DNA of 21,910 nt from Burkholderiales bacterium. Its GTDB lineage: Bacteria > Pseudomonadota > Gammaproteobacteria > Burkholderiales > Burkholderiaceae_F. Positions 1-8,483 of this stretch are shown here, piece after piece (within the stretch, counting starts at the first letter, position 1; every line of letters starts with the position of its first letter). The stretch lies in assembly GCA_024641225.1 (NCBI GenBank), contig JAHEDN010000007.1:1-21910 (forward strand), written 5' to 3'. The position numbers and the translations under genes were made by a program. The notes below the pieces were generated by a model that ran no database searches, was not told the origin of the DNA, and saw only the letters and a program-made list of their open reading frames with translations.

Positions 1-735
1 TCGGAGAGCGGCTACGACTCTGCCCGTGTCGACGCCGACGCGCGCAGCGCCGCCTGCGCGACCGCCAGGACCGACGTTGCGCAGGCGCAGGCGCGAGTCG
101 AAGTCGCGCGGGTCGCGCAGGGCCGCACGGTGCTGGTGGCGCCGTTCGACGGCACGGTGGCCAAGATCGTCGGCGAGGTCGGCGAGTACTCGACGCCGTC
201 ACCGCCGGGGGTGGCGACGCCACCGGCGATCGATCTGATCGACGACTCCTGCCTGTACGTGGAGGCGCCGATGGACGAGGTCGACGCACCGAAGATCAAG
301 GTCGGGCAGCCGGTGCGTATCACGCTCGATGCGCTGCCCAAGCAGTCGTTTCCCGGCAAGGTCAAGCGCGTCGCGCCTTACGTGACGGCGGTCGAGAAGC
401 AGGCGCGCACCGTCGACATCGAGGCCACCTTCGACGATCCGGGGTCGGCGGGCCCGCTGCTGGTCGGCTACAGCGCCGACGTCGAGATCATCCTCGAGGT
501 GCGCACGGACGCTCTGCGCGTGCCGACCTCGGCGCTGCTCGAGGGTGGCCGCGTGCTCGTTCTGGCCGACGGCAAGCTGGCCGAGCGCAAGGTCAAGTTG
601 GGGCTGGCCAACTGGGAGTACACGGAGATCGTCGACGGCCTGGCCGCCGGCGACCGCATCGTGACCTCGCTCGAACGCGAAGGCGTCAAGGCGGGCGCGG
701 TGGCGGAGGCCGAGTCCGCCAGCAAGGGCAAGTGA
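1..735 (+). CDS. Membrane fusion protein (HlyD/MacA family), 5'-truncated
   Basis: The reading frame is open from base 1 to the TGA at 733-735, so the N-terminus lies outside the window; 244 residues are visible. The first 40 residues are Ala/Arg/Gln-rich like the end of an HlyD alpha-hairpin. Then comes a lipoyl-like half (VLVAPFDGTVAKI) and beta-barrel and membrane-proximal domains (GQPVRITLDALP, FPGKVKRVAPYV, GLAAGDRIVTSL), the order seen in periplasmic adaptors of MacAB-type and RND pumps. Such proteins are anchored in the inner membrane and link the transporter to an outer-membrane channel. The ATPase and two permeases follow on the same strand, so an ABC exporter adaptor fits better than an RND one. 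An internal ATG at 130 cuts the lipoyl-like half and is not the true start. Substrate unknown. Family assignment is firm; the MacA subtype is inferred from context. Confidence 0.85.
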   Translation, partial: SESGYDSARVDADARSAACATARTDVAQAQARVEVARVAQGRTVLVAPFDGTVAKIVGEVGEYSTPSPPGVATPPAIDLIDDSCLYVEAPMDEVDAPKIKVGQPVRITLDALPKQSFPGKVKRVAPYVTAVEKQARTVDIEATFDDPGSAGPLLVGYSADVEIILEVRTDALRVPTSALLEGGRVLVLADGKLAERKVKLGLANWEYTEIVDGLAAGDRIVTSLEREGVKAGAVAEAESASKGK

Positions 736-742
736 GTGCGGT

Positions 743-776
743 GATGAGCGCCGCGCGGCCGCTCCGAAGGCGCTCG
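743..776 (+). repeat. 34-bp perfect direct repeat, copy 1
   Basis: Bases 743-776 are identical to 901-934. The unit starts with GATGAGCGCC and ends with GGCGCTCG. In both copies the ATG inside the unit begins a short open frame. The repeat lies between the fusion protein stop and the ATPase start. Confidence 0.9.
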
Positions 777-905
777 GCCTTGCAGGCCGCGGCGCTGCGA
801 GACGCAGCGCCTCCTCGTCCCGTCCACGCCCGCGCAGGCGGGCATGGAGCCGCGGCACTCGGCCCCCTTGAGGGAACAGCCCGCAGGGCGAAGGGGGCGA
901 GATGA
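744..905 (+). other. Hairpin-rich module 1, readable as a 53-codon mini-ORF
   Basis: An ATG at 744 opens a frame of 53 codons that ends at TGA 903-905, overlapping the ATG of module 2 (902-904) as ATGA. The peptide would begin MSAARPLRRRS and end GTARRAKGAR, Arg/Ala-rich and without a recognisable domain. The DNA is full of dyads: a perfect 9-bp stem with a 3-nt loop at 791-811 (GGCGCTGCG/CGCAGCGCC), GCCCGC/GCGGGC at 828-843, and GCCCCCTT/AAGGGGGC with arms 862-869 and 891-898. This looks more like a mobile intergenic palindromic element than a selected protein, but the frame and its ATGA junction are intact. Ribosome site upstream of 744 is weak. Confidence 0.45.
877..905 (+). repeat. 29-bp imperfect repeat carrying a Shine-Dalgarno and ATGA, copy 1
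   Basis: Bases 877-905 match 951-979 with two mismatches in 29. Both copies contain CAGCCCGCAGG, then CGAAGGGG as ribosome-binding sequence, then CGAGATGA. In this copy the ATG opens mini-ORF 902-979; in the second it is the start of the ATPase gene. Confidence 0.85.
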
Positions 906-934
906 GCGCCGCGCGGCCGCTCCGAAGGCGCTCG
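901..934 (+). repeat. 34-bp perfect direct repeat, copy 2
   Basis: Identical to 743-776. It directly follows the first RBS-ATGA repeat, so the order at this junction is 34-mer, spacer, 29-mer, 34-mer, short spacer, 29-mer, ATPase gene. That order suggests tandem duplication of one element with a longer spacer in the first copy. Confidence 0.9.
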
Positions 935-975
935 CTTCCCCCGCGGGAGACAGCCCGCAGGACGAAGGGGACGAG

Positions 976-979
<4 letters not shown>
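902..979 (+). other. Hairpin-rich module 2, readable as a 25-codon mini-ORF coupled to the ATPase
   Basis: ATG 902 opens 25 codons ending at TGA 977-979, which overlaps the ATPase start (ATG 976) as ATGA. The peptide begins MSAARPLRRRS and ends ETARRTKGTR, so both ends resemble the module 1 peptide while the middle is shorter. AAGGGGG lies 4-5 bases before this ATG. The module contains a GCGGG/CCCGC stem (943-947 and 954-958). Whether it is translated is unknown; if so, it would couple fusion protein and ATPase translation across the inserted DNA. Confidence 0.45.
951..979 (+). repeat. 29-bp imperfect repeat carrying the ATPase ribosome site, copy 2
   Basis: Second copy of 877-905 with two mismatches. 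It supplies the GAAGGGG ribosome-binding site (964-970) five bases before the ATPase ATG at 976, so the control signal of the gene is part of the repeat. Confidence 0.85.
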
Positions 980-1760
<781 letters not shown>

Positions 1761-1761
<1 letters not shown>

Positions 1762-2969
1762 TGCGCACGCGCGACATCTTCGTCTCGGCCTTTGGTGCCG
1801 CCGCGGGCAATCCGCTGCGTACGGTGTTGCTGATCCTGGCGATGGCGATCGGCGTGGCCGCGGTGGTCGTGCTGACTGCGCTTGGCGACGGTGCGCGCCG
1901 CTACGTGGTGCGCGAGTTCACGTCGATCGGATCCAACCTGGTGATCGTGCTACCCGGCCGCACGGCCACCGGTGGCGTCAATCCGGCCAGCGCGATCACC
2001 ACCACGCCGCGCGACCTGACGATCGAGGACGCACGCGCGGTGGCGCGACTGCCTGCCGCGCTGCGGGCGGCACCGATCCTGGTCGGCACCTCGGAGATCA
2101 GCGTCGGCGGCCGCCTGCGCGACACGCTGGTGCTCGGTTCCACCGCCGAGCTTCTCGAGGTACGCCGCTTAACGCTCTCGCAGGGGCGGTTTCTGCCGTA
2201 CGAGGACTGGGACCGCGGCTCGCCGGTGATGGTGATCGGCGCCAAGCTGCGCTCCGACCTGTTCGGCGCCGAGACGGCGGTGGGGCAGTTCGTGCGCATC
2301 GGCGACCGCCGCTTTCGCGTCATCGGCGTGCTCGCCGCCAGCGGCAGCGGACTGGGCATGAACACCGACGAATTGGCGATCGTGCCGGTGGCCCTCGCAC
2401 AGGCGCTGTTCAACACCAACACGCTGTTCCGCATCCTGGTCGAGGCGCGCAATCGCAGCGCGATCGAGCCCGCCAAGCGGCAGACCACCGAGGTCCTGAA
2501 GCAGCGCCACGGCGGCGAGGAGGACGTCACGGTGATCACGCAGGACGCCGTCCTTGCCACCTTCGACCGCCTGCTAGGCACGCTGACGCTCGGCGTGGCC
2601 GGCATCGCGGCGATCAGCCTCGCGGTGGCCGGCATCCTGGTGATGAACGTGATGCTGGTGTCGGTGACGCAGCGGCGCGCGGAGATCGGCCTGATGAAGG
2701 CGCTCGGCGGCAGTGGTGCGACGATCCGCCTGCTGTTCCTCGTCGAGGCGGCCCTGCTTTCGATCGCCGGGGCGCTGGCCGGCTACGCGCTCGGTCACGT
2801 CGGCGCGTGGGTGATCCGGTATCTGTATCCGACGCTTCCTGCCGACCCGCCCGACTGGGCCGTGCTTGCCGCGCTCGGCACGGCGCTGGTCACCGGCGTG
2901 CTGTTCGGCGTGATGCCGGCCCGCCGCGCGGCCGCTCTGGATCCGGTGCTCGCGCTGGCACGGCGATGA
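1761..2969 (+). CDS. ABC exporter permease 1 (MacB/FtsX family)
   Basis: A 402-residue inner-membrane permease with one N-terminal transmembrane helix (about 20-41), a large periplasmic domain (about 42-270) and three C-terminal helices (about 275-300, 325-352 and 366-386). This is the MacB/LolC fold without the fused ATPase. The cytoplasmic coupling segment RRAEIGLMKALGG (305-317) and the final ARRAAALDPVLAL motif are typical. The start is GTG at 1761, overlapping the ATPase stop by one base (TAGTG), with GGGGAAGG 8-14 bases upstream as ribosome site. Its stop overlaps the start of permease 2 as ATGA. The likely role is mechanotransmission-type export of a periplasmic or membrane-located substrate with the fusion protein; substrate unknown. 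Confidence 0.9.
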
Positions 2970-4168
2970 TCATCCGCGACTCGGTCTTCCTGGCGCTGCG
3001 CGCGATCACGGCGCACCGGCTGCGCAGCTTCCTGACGCTTTCCGGCATCGCGGTGGGCATCGCGGCAGTGATCCTGCTCACGTCGATCGGCGAAGGCATC
3101 CATCGCTTCGTGCTGGCGGAGTTCTCGCAGTTCGGCACCAACGTGATCGGCATTTCGCCGGGAAAGGTCAAGGTCGGCGGCGGGCCGCCATCCGGACTCC
3201 CGACCGCCGTGCGGCCGCTCACCATCGACGATGCCCAGGCGCTGGAACGAATACCGCAGGTCGTCGGCGTCGTGCCGACGGCCTGGGGCAACGCCGAAGT
3301 CGCGGCGCGCGGGCGGACGCGACGGACCACCATCTACGGCGTCAGCGCCGCCGCGACGCGCGTGTTCAACATGCAGGTCCGCGTCGGCCAGTTCCTTCCG
3401 CCGGAAGAACTGGCGCAGGCGCGTGCCCTGGTCGTGCTCGGGCCGACGCTGAAGCGCGAGCTGTTCGGATCCGACAACGCGCTCGGCGCCAAGGTGCGCA
3501 TCGGCGGCCTGCAGTTCCGTGTGATCGGCGTGCTCGAATCGAAAGGCCAGTTCATCGGCATCGACCTCGACGACACCGCGTTCATCCCGGCGGCACGGGC
3601 GCTGGAACTGTTCAATCGCGAAGGGCTCTCCGAGATCAATCTGTCCTACGCCGAGGGCGCCGCGATCGCACCGGTGGTTGCCGCCGTGAAGAACATCCTC
3701 GGCGCCAAGCATGGCCGCGAGGACTTCACGGTCACCACGCAGGAGGAGATGCTGCGCACCCTGTCGAACATCCTCGACATCCTGACGATGGCGGTGGCCG
3801 CGCTGGGCAGCATCTCGCTGCTGGTCGGCTCGGTCGGCATCGTCACGATCATGACCATCGCGGTGGCCGAGCGGACCAACGAGGTCGGGCTGATGGTCGC
3901 GCTGGGCGCGCAGCGGCGCACGATCCTCAGTCTTTTCCTCGGCGAGGCGGTCGTGCTGGCGGTGCTCGGTGGGCTTTCCGGCCTGCTGCTGGGCCTCGGC
4001 CTGGCGCAGGCACTGCGATTTGCTGTGCCGGCGCTGCCGGTGCACACGCCCATCGATTATGCGGTGCTGGCGGTCGTCGCCAGCGCACTCATCGGGCTCG
4101 TTGCCGGCGTACTGCCGGCGAACCGCGCGTCGCGACTCGATCCGGTCGAGGCGCTGCGGGCGGAGTAG
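2966..4168 (+). CDS. ABC exporter permease 2 (MacB/FtsX family)
   Basis: A 400-residue paralogue of the preceding gene with the same layout: one N-terminal helix (about 20-41), a periplasmic domain, and three C-terminal helices starting near residue 272. The coupling segment is ERTNEVGLMVALGAQ and the protein ends ANRASRLDPVEALRAE, the classic FtsX-family tail. The start is ATG 2966, overlapping the TGA of permease 1, which implies translational coupling and near-equal amounts. The two permeases are clearly different in sequence, so the exporter is probably a heterodimer (as in LolCE) rather than a MacB homodimer. The gene ends four bases from the end of a convergent small gene; no U-tract terminator is visible between them. 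Confidence 0.9.
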   Translation: MIIRDSVFLALRAITAHRLRSFLTLSGIAVGIAAVILLTSIGEGIHRFVLAEFSQFGTNVIGISPGKVKVGGGPPSGLPTAVRPLTIDDAQALERIPQVVGVVPTAWGNAEVAARGRTRRTTIYGVSAAATRVFNMQVRVGQFLPPEELAQARALVVLGPTLKRELFGSDNALGAKVRIGGLQFRVIGVLESKGQFIGIDLDDTAFIPAARALELFNREGLSEINLSYAEGAAIAPVVAAVKNILGAKHGREDFTVTTQEEMLRTLSNILDILTMAVAALGSISLLVGSVGIVTIMTIAVAERTNEVGLMVALGAQRRTILSLFLGEAVVLAVLGGLSGLLLGLGLAQALRFAVPALPVHTPIDYAVLAVVASALIGLVAGVLPANRASRLDPVEALRAE

Positions 4169-4172
4169 ACGC

Positions 4173-4367
4173 TCAGGCCGCGAACTGCGCCGTCGTCGGC
4201 GCGGCGCGTGTCGTCACGGCGTCGGCGCGGCGGGAGCGCGATCCCAGCAGCGACCGGAGCCATGCGGTGGCGTGGTCGATGGAGTCGTTCATCGCCTGTT
4301 GCCGCAACTCGACAGCCTGTCGCCGGTAGGCCTCGAAGTCGACGTTTCGAAGGTCGGGCACGTTCAT
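4173..4367 (-). CDS. Small conserved-type protein, 64 aa (possibly RSP_7527-like)
   Basis: A 64-residue protein starting MNVPDLRNVDFEAYRRQ and continuing with amphipathic sequence (AVELRQQAMNDSIDHATAWL) and a basic tail (GSRSRRADAV). A strong ribosome site GGAGG (4374-4378) stands six bases before ATG 4367, so the gene is probably real despite its size. The DFEAY...A..LR..A pattern resembles small proteins of the RSP_7527 type found in other proteobacteria; I recall this only as a pattern and give it low weight. No signal peptide or clear membrane segment. It is divergent from the LysR gene (108 bp between starts) and convergent with the exporter operon. Function unknown. Confidence 0.6.
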   Translation of the reverse strand: MNVPDLRNVDFEAYRRQAVELRQQAMNDSIDHATAWLRSLLGSRSRRADAVTTRAAPTTAQFAA

Positions 4368-4378
4368 CTCAAACCTCC

Positions 4379-4475
4379 AGCCTTGCAGTGAGCGGACGTG
4401 CTGTCCGCTGAAGATAATTTAATTGCCATCTCACCTGACTACAATCCGTTCACCCAGCATAGAATTGATGACACT
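4379..4475. promoter_or_regulatory. Divergent control region between the 64-aa gene and lysR
   Basis: The stretch is notably AT-richer than its surroundings, especially AAGATAATTTAATTG at 4411-4425. Possible -10 boxes on the + strand are TACAAT (4440-4445) and TAGAAT (4460-4465), neither with a good -35 at normal spacing. ATTG (4422-4425) and CAAT (4442-4445) form the ends of a weak dyad that could be a LysR-type site. LysR regulators commonly bind such divergent gaps; the exact sites are not provable by eye. Confidence 0.4.
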
Positions 4476-5420
4476 ATGGCAAAGGCAGGCAGTGACCGCG
4501 CGCTGGAAATGAGCACGCTGGTGGCGTCGGTCGACCACGGCGGCTTCTCGGCCGCGGCGCGCATGCTCGGTGTGACGCCGTCGGCGGTGTCGAAGACGAT
4601 CACGCGACTGGAAGCGCGGCTGGGCGTCCGGCTGCTCAATCGCACCACGCGCCAGCTCACCCCCACGCCCGAAGGTGAAGCGCTGGTCGCCCGTGGCCGC
4701 CACATCCTGGCCGAACTCGACGAAGCCGAGATGGAGGTCACGCGGGCGCGCGGCTCGCCGCGCGGCCTGCTGCGCCTGCACACGCTGGTGGCGTTGGGAC
4801 TGCACCAGTTGCCGCCGGTACTGCCGGAATTCCTGCGCCGCTATCCGCACGTGAAGATCGAACTGTCGATCTCCGACCGGCTGGTCGACCTGGTCGAGGA
4901 GGGCGGTGATCTCGCGGTGCGCAGCGGCCGGCTGGCCGACTCGACGCTGGTGGCGCGCAAGATCTGCGAGACCGAGCGCGTGATCTGCGCCGCGCCGTCC
5001 TACCTGAAGCGGCACGGAAGGCCGCGCACGCCCGAGGACCTGCTGCAACACAACTGCATCGTCATCAGCGGCTATCCGCAACTGCGCCGCTGGCCGTTCG
5101 ACGATCCCGGCAGCCGCGACGGCATCCGCACGATCGAGGTCGGCGGCAGCGTCTCGGCCAACAACGCCGAGAACGTGCTGCAGATGGCACTGCTCGGCGT
5201 CGGCATCGTGCGGCTGGGCGACATGGTCACGGCAGAGCACATCGGCACCGGCCGGCTGGTGCCGATCCTGACCGAGACGCATCACGTCGAGCCGCTGCCG
5301 CTGCACGCCGTGTATCCGCAGTCGCGGCTGCGCTCGCCGAAGGTGGCGGTGATGGTCGATTTCCTGATCGAGAAGTTTGCGCACGCGCCGTGGCGGGCGG
5401 CGCCGCGGCGGAAGCGCTGA
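4476..5420 (+). CDS. LysR-family transcriptional regulator (CrgA-like)
   Basis: A 314-residue regulator with an N-terminal winged helix-turn-helix (about residues 8-67; GGFSAAARMLGVTPSAVSKT, then LEARLGVRLLNRTTRQ) and a periplasmic-binding-protein-like effector domain (about 95-300). The protein has the usual LysR length from ATG 4476; an in-frame ATG at 4398 would add 26 residues encoded by the AT-rich control region and is disfavoured. It faces the 64-codon gene and converges on the TRAP/TPP operon, so either could be its target. The effector is unknown but would typically be a small metabolite such as the TRAP substrate. Family is certain; the target is inference. Confidence 0.88.
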   Translation: MAKAGSDRALEMSTLVASVDHGGFSAAARMLGVTPSAVSKTITRLEARLGVRLLNRTTRQLTPTPEGEALVARGRHILAELDEAEMEVTRARGSPRGLLRLHTLVALGLHQLPPVLPEFLRRYPHVKIELSISDRLVDLVEEGGDLAVRSGRLADSTLVARKICETERVICAAPSYLKRHGRPRTPEDLLQHNCIVISGYPQLRRWPFDDPGSRDGIRTIEVGGSVSANNAENVLQMALLGVGIVRLGDMVTAEHIGTGRLVPILTETHHVEPLPLHAVYPQSRLRSPKVAVMVDFLIEKFAHAPWRAAPRRKR

Positions 5421-5443
5421 AGCCGCGCCGAAGGCGGGTCGCC

Positions 5444-5482
5444 AAAGCAAAACGCCGCCGGCCCGTTGCCGGACCGGCGGCG
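5444..5482 (-). terminator. Intrinsic terminator of the TRAP/TPP operon
   Basis: Arms CGCCGCCGG (5453-5461) and CCGGCGGCG (5474-5482) give a perfect 9-bp stem with a 12-base loop. On the minus strand the stem is followed by TTTTGCTTT (5452-5444), a good U-tract, 20 bases after the dctP stop. Read from the plus strand the tail is only CTCCGTTTG, so termination of lysR there would be weaker. Confidence 0.75.
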
Positions 5483-5502
5483 CTCCGTTTGAACTCAGGC
5501 GG

Positions 5503-6528
5503 TTACTTGCGCGCCGCGATCGACGCTTCGGCCTTGTCCACCAGCGCCGGCCCGACCTGGCCCTTCCACTGAGCGTAGACGCGGCGGGTGGCGGTGACGA
5601 ACGCATTGCGTTCGGCCGGCGTCAGACGTGTGACCTTAACGCCCATGCCTTCGATCTCCTTGACCAGCGGCTGGCCGGGTTCGTCGAGGCCCTTGCGCGC
5701 GATCGCGATCTCCTGCTTGCCCGCATCGATCGCGGCCTGGCGCACGATCTCGCGGTCGGCCGGCGTCCAGCTTTCCCACACCTCCTTGTTGACGACGAAG
5801 ATCAACGGGTCGGCGACATAGCCCCACAGGGTCACGAACTTCTGGCCGACGTTGTGCAGCTTGGCGGCAGTGAAGATCGACATCGGATTTTCCTGCCCGT
5901 CGACGGCCTTCGAGGCGAACGCCGGTTGCGCATCGGCCCAGCTCATCTGCGTCGGGTTGGCGCCGAGCGCCTGGAAGGTGGCGAGGAACAGCGGCGATCC
6001 GACCACGCGGATCTTCATGCCGTTCAGGTCCTCGGGCTTGCGGACCTCGTGCTTGGAATTGGTGAGTTCGCGGAAGCCGTTCTCGCCCCACGCCAGCGGC
6101 ACGACGCCCTGCTTCTCAAGGATGCCGAACAGGTCCTTGCCGACCGGCCCCTGCGTCAGCGCGTCGATCGCCTTGTAGTCCGGCATCAGGAACGGCAGCG
6201 AGAACAGGTTCAGCTCCTTGACCTGCGGCGACCAGTTGATCGTCGAGCCGATCGCCATGTCGATGATCCCCTGGCGGATCGCGGTGAACTCGCGCGTCTG
6301 GTCGCCCTGCACCAGCGACACGCCCGGATACATCTTGATGTTGATGCGACCGTTGGTCCGCTGCTTGACGAGATCGATCCAGATCTCGCCGCCCTTGCCC
6401 CACGGGAACGAGGCCGGCACGACGGTCGACAGCTTGTATTCGGATTTGTAGTTCTGCGCCTGGGCGCTGCCTGCCGCGGCCAGCCCGATCGCTGTGGCCA
6501 GCGCAATGAAAAGATGTCTGCGTTGCAT
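5503..6528 (-). CDS. dctP: TRAP transporter substrate-binding protein (DctP family)
   Basis: A 341-residue periplasmic solute receptor. Residues 1-25 form a signal peptide (basic MQRRH, hydrophobic core, AQA/QN cleavage). The DctP fold follows, with the conserved carboxylate-binding Arg at 174 in GMKIRV, a second Arg at 153 (GENGFRELTN) and the VDGQENPMSIF block (209-219). Family members bind organic acids and pass them to the DctQM membrane complex, driven by a sodium or proton gradient. GGGGA precedes ATG 6528 by a few bases. It is the last gene of the operon, 24 bases after dctM and before the terminator. Substrate cannot be read from sequence; the E1 genes upstream point to a 2-oxoacid, acetoin or a precursor (inference). 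Confidence 0.92.
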   Translation of the reverse strand: MQRRHLFIALATAIGLAAAGSAQAQNYKSEYKLSTVVPASFPWGKGGEIWIDLVKQRTNGRINIKMYPGVSLVQGDQTREFTAIRQGIIDMAIGSTINWSPQVKELNLFSLPFLMPDYKAIDALTQGPVGKDLFGILEKQGVVPLAWGENGFRELTNSKHEVRKPEDLNGMKIRVVGSPLFLATFQALGANPTQMSWADAQPAFASKAVDGQENPMSIFTAAKLHNVGQKFVTLWGYVADPLIFVVNKEVWESWTPADREIVRQAAIDAGKQEIAIARKGLDEPGQPLVKEIEGMGVKVTRLTPAERNAFVTATRRVYAQWKGQVGPALVDKAEASIAARK

Positions 6529-6552
6529 GTGATCCCCCTCGAGAAAGTCGAA

Positions 6553-7830
6553 CTAGTATCCCAGAAGCGCCGGCAACCATAGCGCGAGCTGCGGAAACGC
6601 CGCAACCAGCCCCAGCGCGCACAGCATGGAAAACACCATCCACAGCACCCAGCGCACGGTGCTTTCGATGCCGACGCCGGCGATGCGCGTGGTAACCAGC
6701 AGGTTGACCGCCATCGGCGGCGTGAACTGGCCGATCGCCATGTTCATCGTCATCAGCACGGCGAACCAGGTCATGTCCCAGCCCATGGCATTGACGATCG
6801 GCGTCAGGATCGGCAGGAAGATCAGGAAGATCGATGCCGCGTCGAGCAGCATGCCGGCAACCAGCAGCAGCACCATGATCATCATCAGCATCAGGTGCGG
6901 TTCCTGCGTGATGCCGAGCAGCCCCTTGGCCATCGCATCGAACGCACCGAGCGTGGAGCCGGCGTGGGCGAAGATTCCGGCGCAGGCGATGATCAGCATC
7001 ACCACCGCCGAGATCTCGGCTGAATCGACCAGCACGCGATACAGGCGATGCAGGTCGAGGGTGCGGTAGACGACGATGCCGACGAACAGGCCGTAGAACA
7101 CCGCCACCACCGCGGCCTCGGTCGGCGTGAAGGCGCCGGTGCGCAGCCCGCCGAGGATGATGATCGGCGCGGCGATGCCCCAGCTCGCGTCCTTCAGTAC
7201 GGTGAGCAGGCCCTGCCGTTCGGCGTCATCGGTGCTGCCCCAGCCGTACTTGCGCGCAAACAGCACCGCCGGCACCAGCAGCGAAATCCCGGCGAGCATC
7301 CCGGGAATCACGCCGGCGGCGAACAGCGCCGGCACCGACACCTGCGGCACCAGCACGGTGAAGATCACGAAGGCGATCGACGGCGGGATCAGGATCGCGG
7401 TCGAACCGGCGGCGGCGATGATGCTGGCCGAAAACGCCGGCGGGTAGCCCTGCCGCGTCATCGACGGCAGCATCACCATTGCCACTGCGGCCGCATCGGC
7501 CGGGCCCGAACCCGAAATGCCGCCGAGGAACATGCAGACGATGATCGCCACTGCGCCCTGCGCGCCGCGCCGCGGACCGATCAGCGCGGCGACGAATGCC
7601 ACCAGCTTGGCGGCCACGCCGGCGCGCTCGAAGATCATTCCGGCGAGGATGAACACCGGCAGCGCCAGCAGCGGGTACTTGGCGATGCTCGAATAGACGT
7701 TCGAGGCGATCGACATCGAGCCGAGGTCGGCAAGAAGGATCACCACGGCACCGCTGATGCCGAGCGCAGTGGCCAGCGGCACGCCGGCCACCAGCAGCAG
7801 CAGGAAACCGCCGAAGAGGACCGCGCTCAA
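6553..7830 (-). CDS. dctM: TRAP transporter large permease (DctM family)
   Basis: A 425-residue, very hydrophobic inner-membrane protein with about 11-12 helices, the ion-coupled transport subunit of the TRAP system. Typical blocks are GVPLATALGISG near the N-terminus, FLGGISGSGPADAAAVAMVM, GTxxI-type AAAGSTAILIPPS, the TPTEAAVVA motif and FTPPMAVNL near the C-terminus. The start is TTG at 7830, with GAAGG seven bases upstream on the minus strand; translation from there gives the family's usual hydrophobic beginning. The TTG overlaps the stop of a 17-codon frame as TTGA. A weak start codon plus overlap suggests dctM translation depends on coupling. Confidence 0.92.
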   Translation of the reverse strand: MSAVLFGGFLLLLVAGVPLATALGISGAVVILLADLGSMSIASNVYSSIAKYPLLALPVFILAGMIFERAGVAAKLVAFVAALIGPRRGAQGAVAIIVCMFLGGISGSGPADAAAVAMVMLPSMTRQGYPPAFSASIIAAAGSTAILIPPSIAFVIFTVLVPQVSVPALFAAGVIPGMLAGISLLVPAVLFARKYGWGSTDDAERQGLLTVLKDASWGIAAPIIILGGLRTGAFTPTEAAVVAVFYGLFVGIVVYRTLDLHRLYRVLVDSAEISAVVMLIIACAGIFAHAGSTLGAFDAMAKGLLGITQEPHLMLMMIMVLLLVAGMLLDAASIFLIFLPILTPIVNAMGWDMTWFAVLMTMNMAIGQFTPPMAVNLLVTTRIAGVGIESTVRWVLWMVFSMLCALGLVAAFPQLALWLPALLGY

Positions 7831-7880
7831 CGGGTTGCCTTCGCGCTGCGTTCGAGGATTTCGCGCTCGAGGCGGCCCAT
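7827..7880 (-). CDS. Putative 17-aa coupling peptide between dctQ and dctM
   Basis: ATG 7880 opens a frame of 17 codons (MGRLEREILERSAKATR) ending at TGA 7829-7827, which overlaps the dctM TTG start as TTGA. AAGGGG, overlapping the end of dctQ, is 8-9 bases before the ATG, a better ribosome site than dctM itself has. The peptide is charged and could form a short helix, but no family is recognised. It may be a translational coupling device that delivers ribosomes to the weak TTG of dctM, or chance. Confidence 0.3.
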   Translation of the reverse strand: MGRLEREILERSAKATR

Positions 7881-7885
7881 CGCGC

Positions 7886-8404
7886 TCACCCCTTGTGTCC
7901 CACCCGGACCAGACGGCCGACGATGCGCGCGACGATCACCACGCACAGCACGGTCAGCCAGATCGAGTACATCCACTGCGGAATGCCGAGGCCGGGGCTG
8001 GTCGTGCCGTACTTCCAGTCGTCGAGGAAAAATCGCCAGCCGTACCAGGCGACCATCGAGAACAGAATCGCCGACAGCGCCATGCCGGCCAGTTCCAGCC
8101 GGCGCTGCGTGGCCGCCGGCAGCTTGCGCACGAAGAAATCGACGCGGATGTTGCGGTCGCGCGAGAAGGCGGCCGCAGCGCCGACCAGCGTCAGCGCGAC
8201 CAGCAGGAATACCGAGAATTCCTCGGTGAACGCGAACGAGGCGTTGGTCAGGTAGCGCACGACGACGTTCGCGAAGGTGATCGCGCAGATCAATGCCATG
8301 GCCGCCGCGGCGATGGCTTCCTCGATGCGGATCGTCACGCGCGGCGTGTTGCGCGGGTCGTGCGCGACTTGCTTGTGTTCCTCTTCGGTCGTCGGTGTGG
8401 TCAT
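7886..8404 (-). CDS. dctQ: TRAP transporter small permease (DctQ family)
   Basis: A 172-residue membrane protein with four helices, the structural partner of DctM. After a hydrophilic N-terminus (MTTPTTEEEHKQ) come RIEEAIAAAAMALICAITFA and VVRYLTNASFAFTEEFSVF, the usual DctQ 'R+L...W/F-T/S-EE' signature, then SRDRNIRVDFFVRKLP and two further helices ending in RLVRVGHKG. Start ATG 8404 is chosen from the family length and because upstream in-frame ATGs (8530, 8635) would run into the E1-beta gene and encode non-TRAP, Arg-rich sequence; the ribosome site (GCGAGC) is weak. 79 bases separate it from the E1-beta stop, the widest gap in the operon. Confidence 0.87.
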   Translation of the reverse strand: MTTPTTEEEHKQVAHDPRNTPRVTIRIEEAIAAAAMALICAITFANVVVRYLTNASFAFTEEFSVFLLVALTLVGAAAAFSRDRNIRVDFFVRKLPAATQRRLELAGMALSAILFSMVAWYGWRFFLDDWKYGTTSPGLGIPQWMYSIWLTVLCVVIVARIVGRLVRVGHKG

Positions 8405-8483
8405 CGATGCTCGCGTCACGTCATCGGATCTGTCGGGTTGAACTGGCGACGCTGACGATGATGTCTCGCTTTCCGCAAGCGCA

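Noticed and set aside
2795..4045. Long minus-strand frame antisense to permease 2
   Set aside because: Low-complexity Arg/Asp/His composition, no start signal, and opposite an obvious FtsX-type permease.
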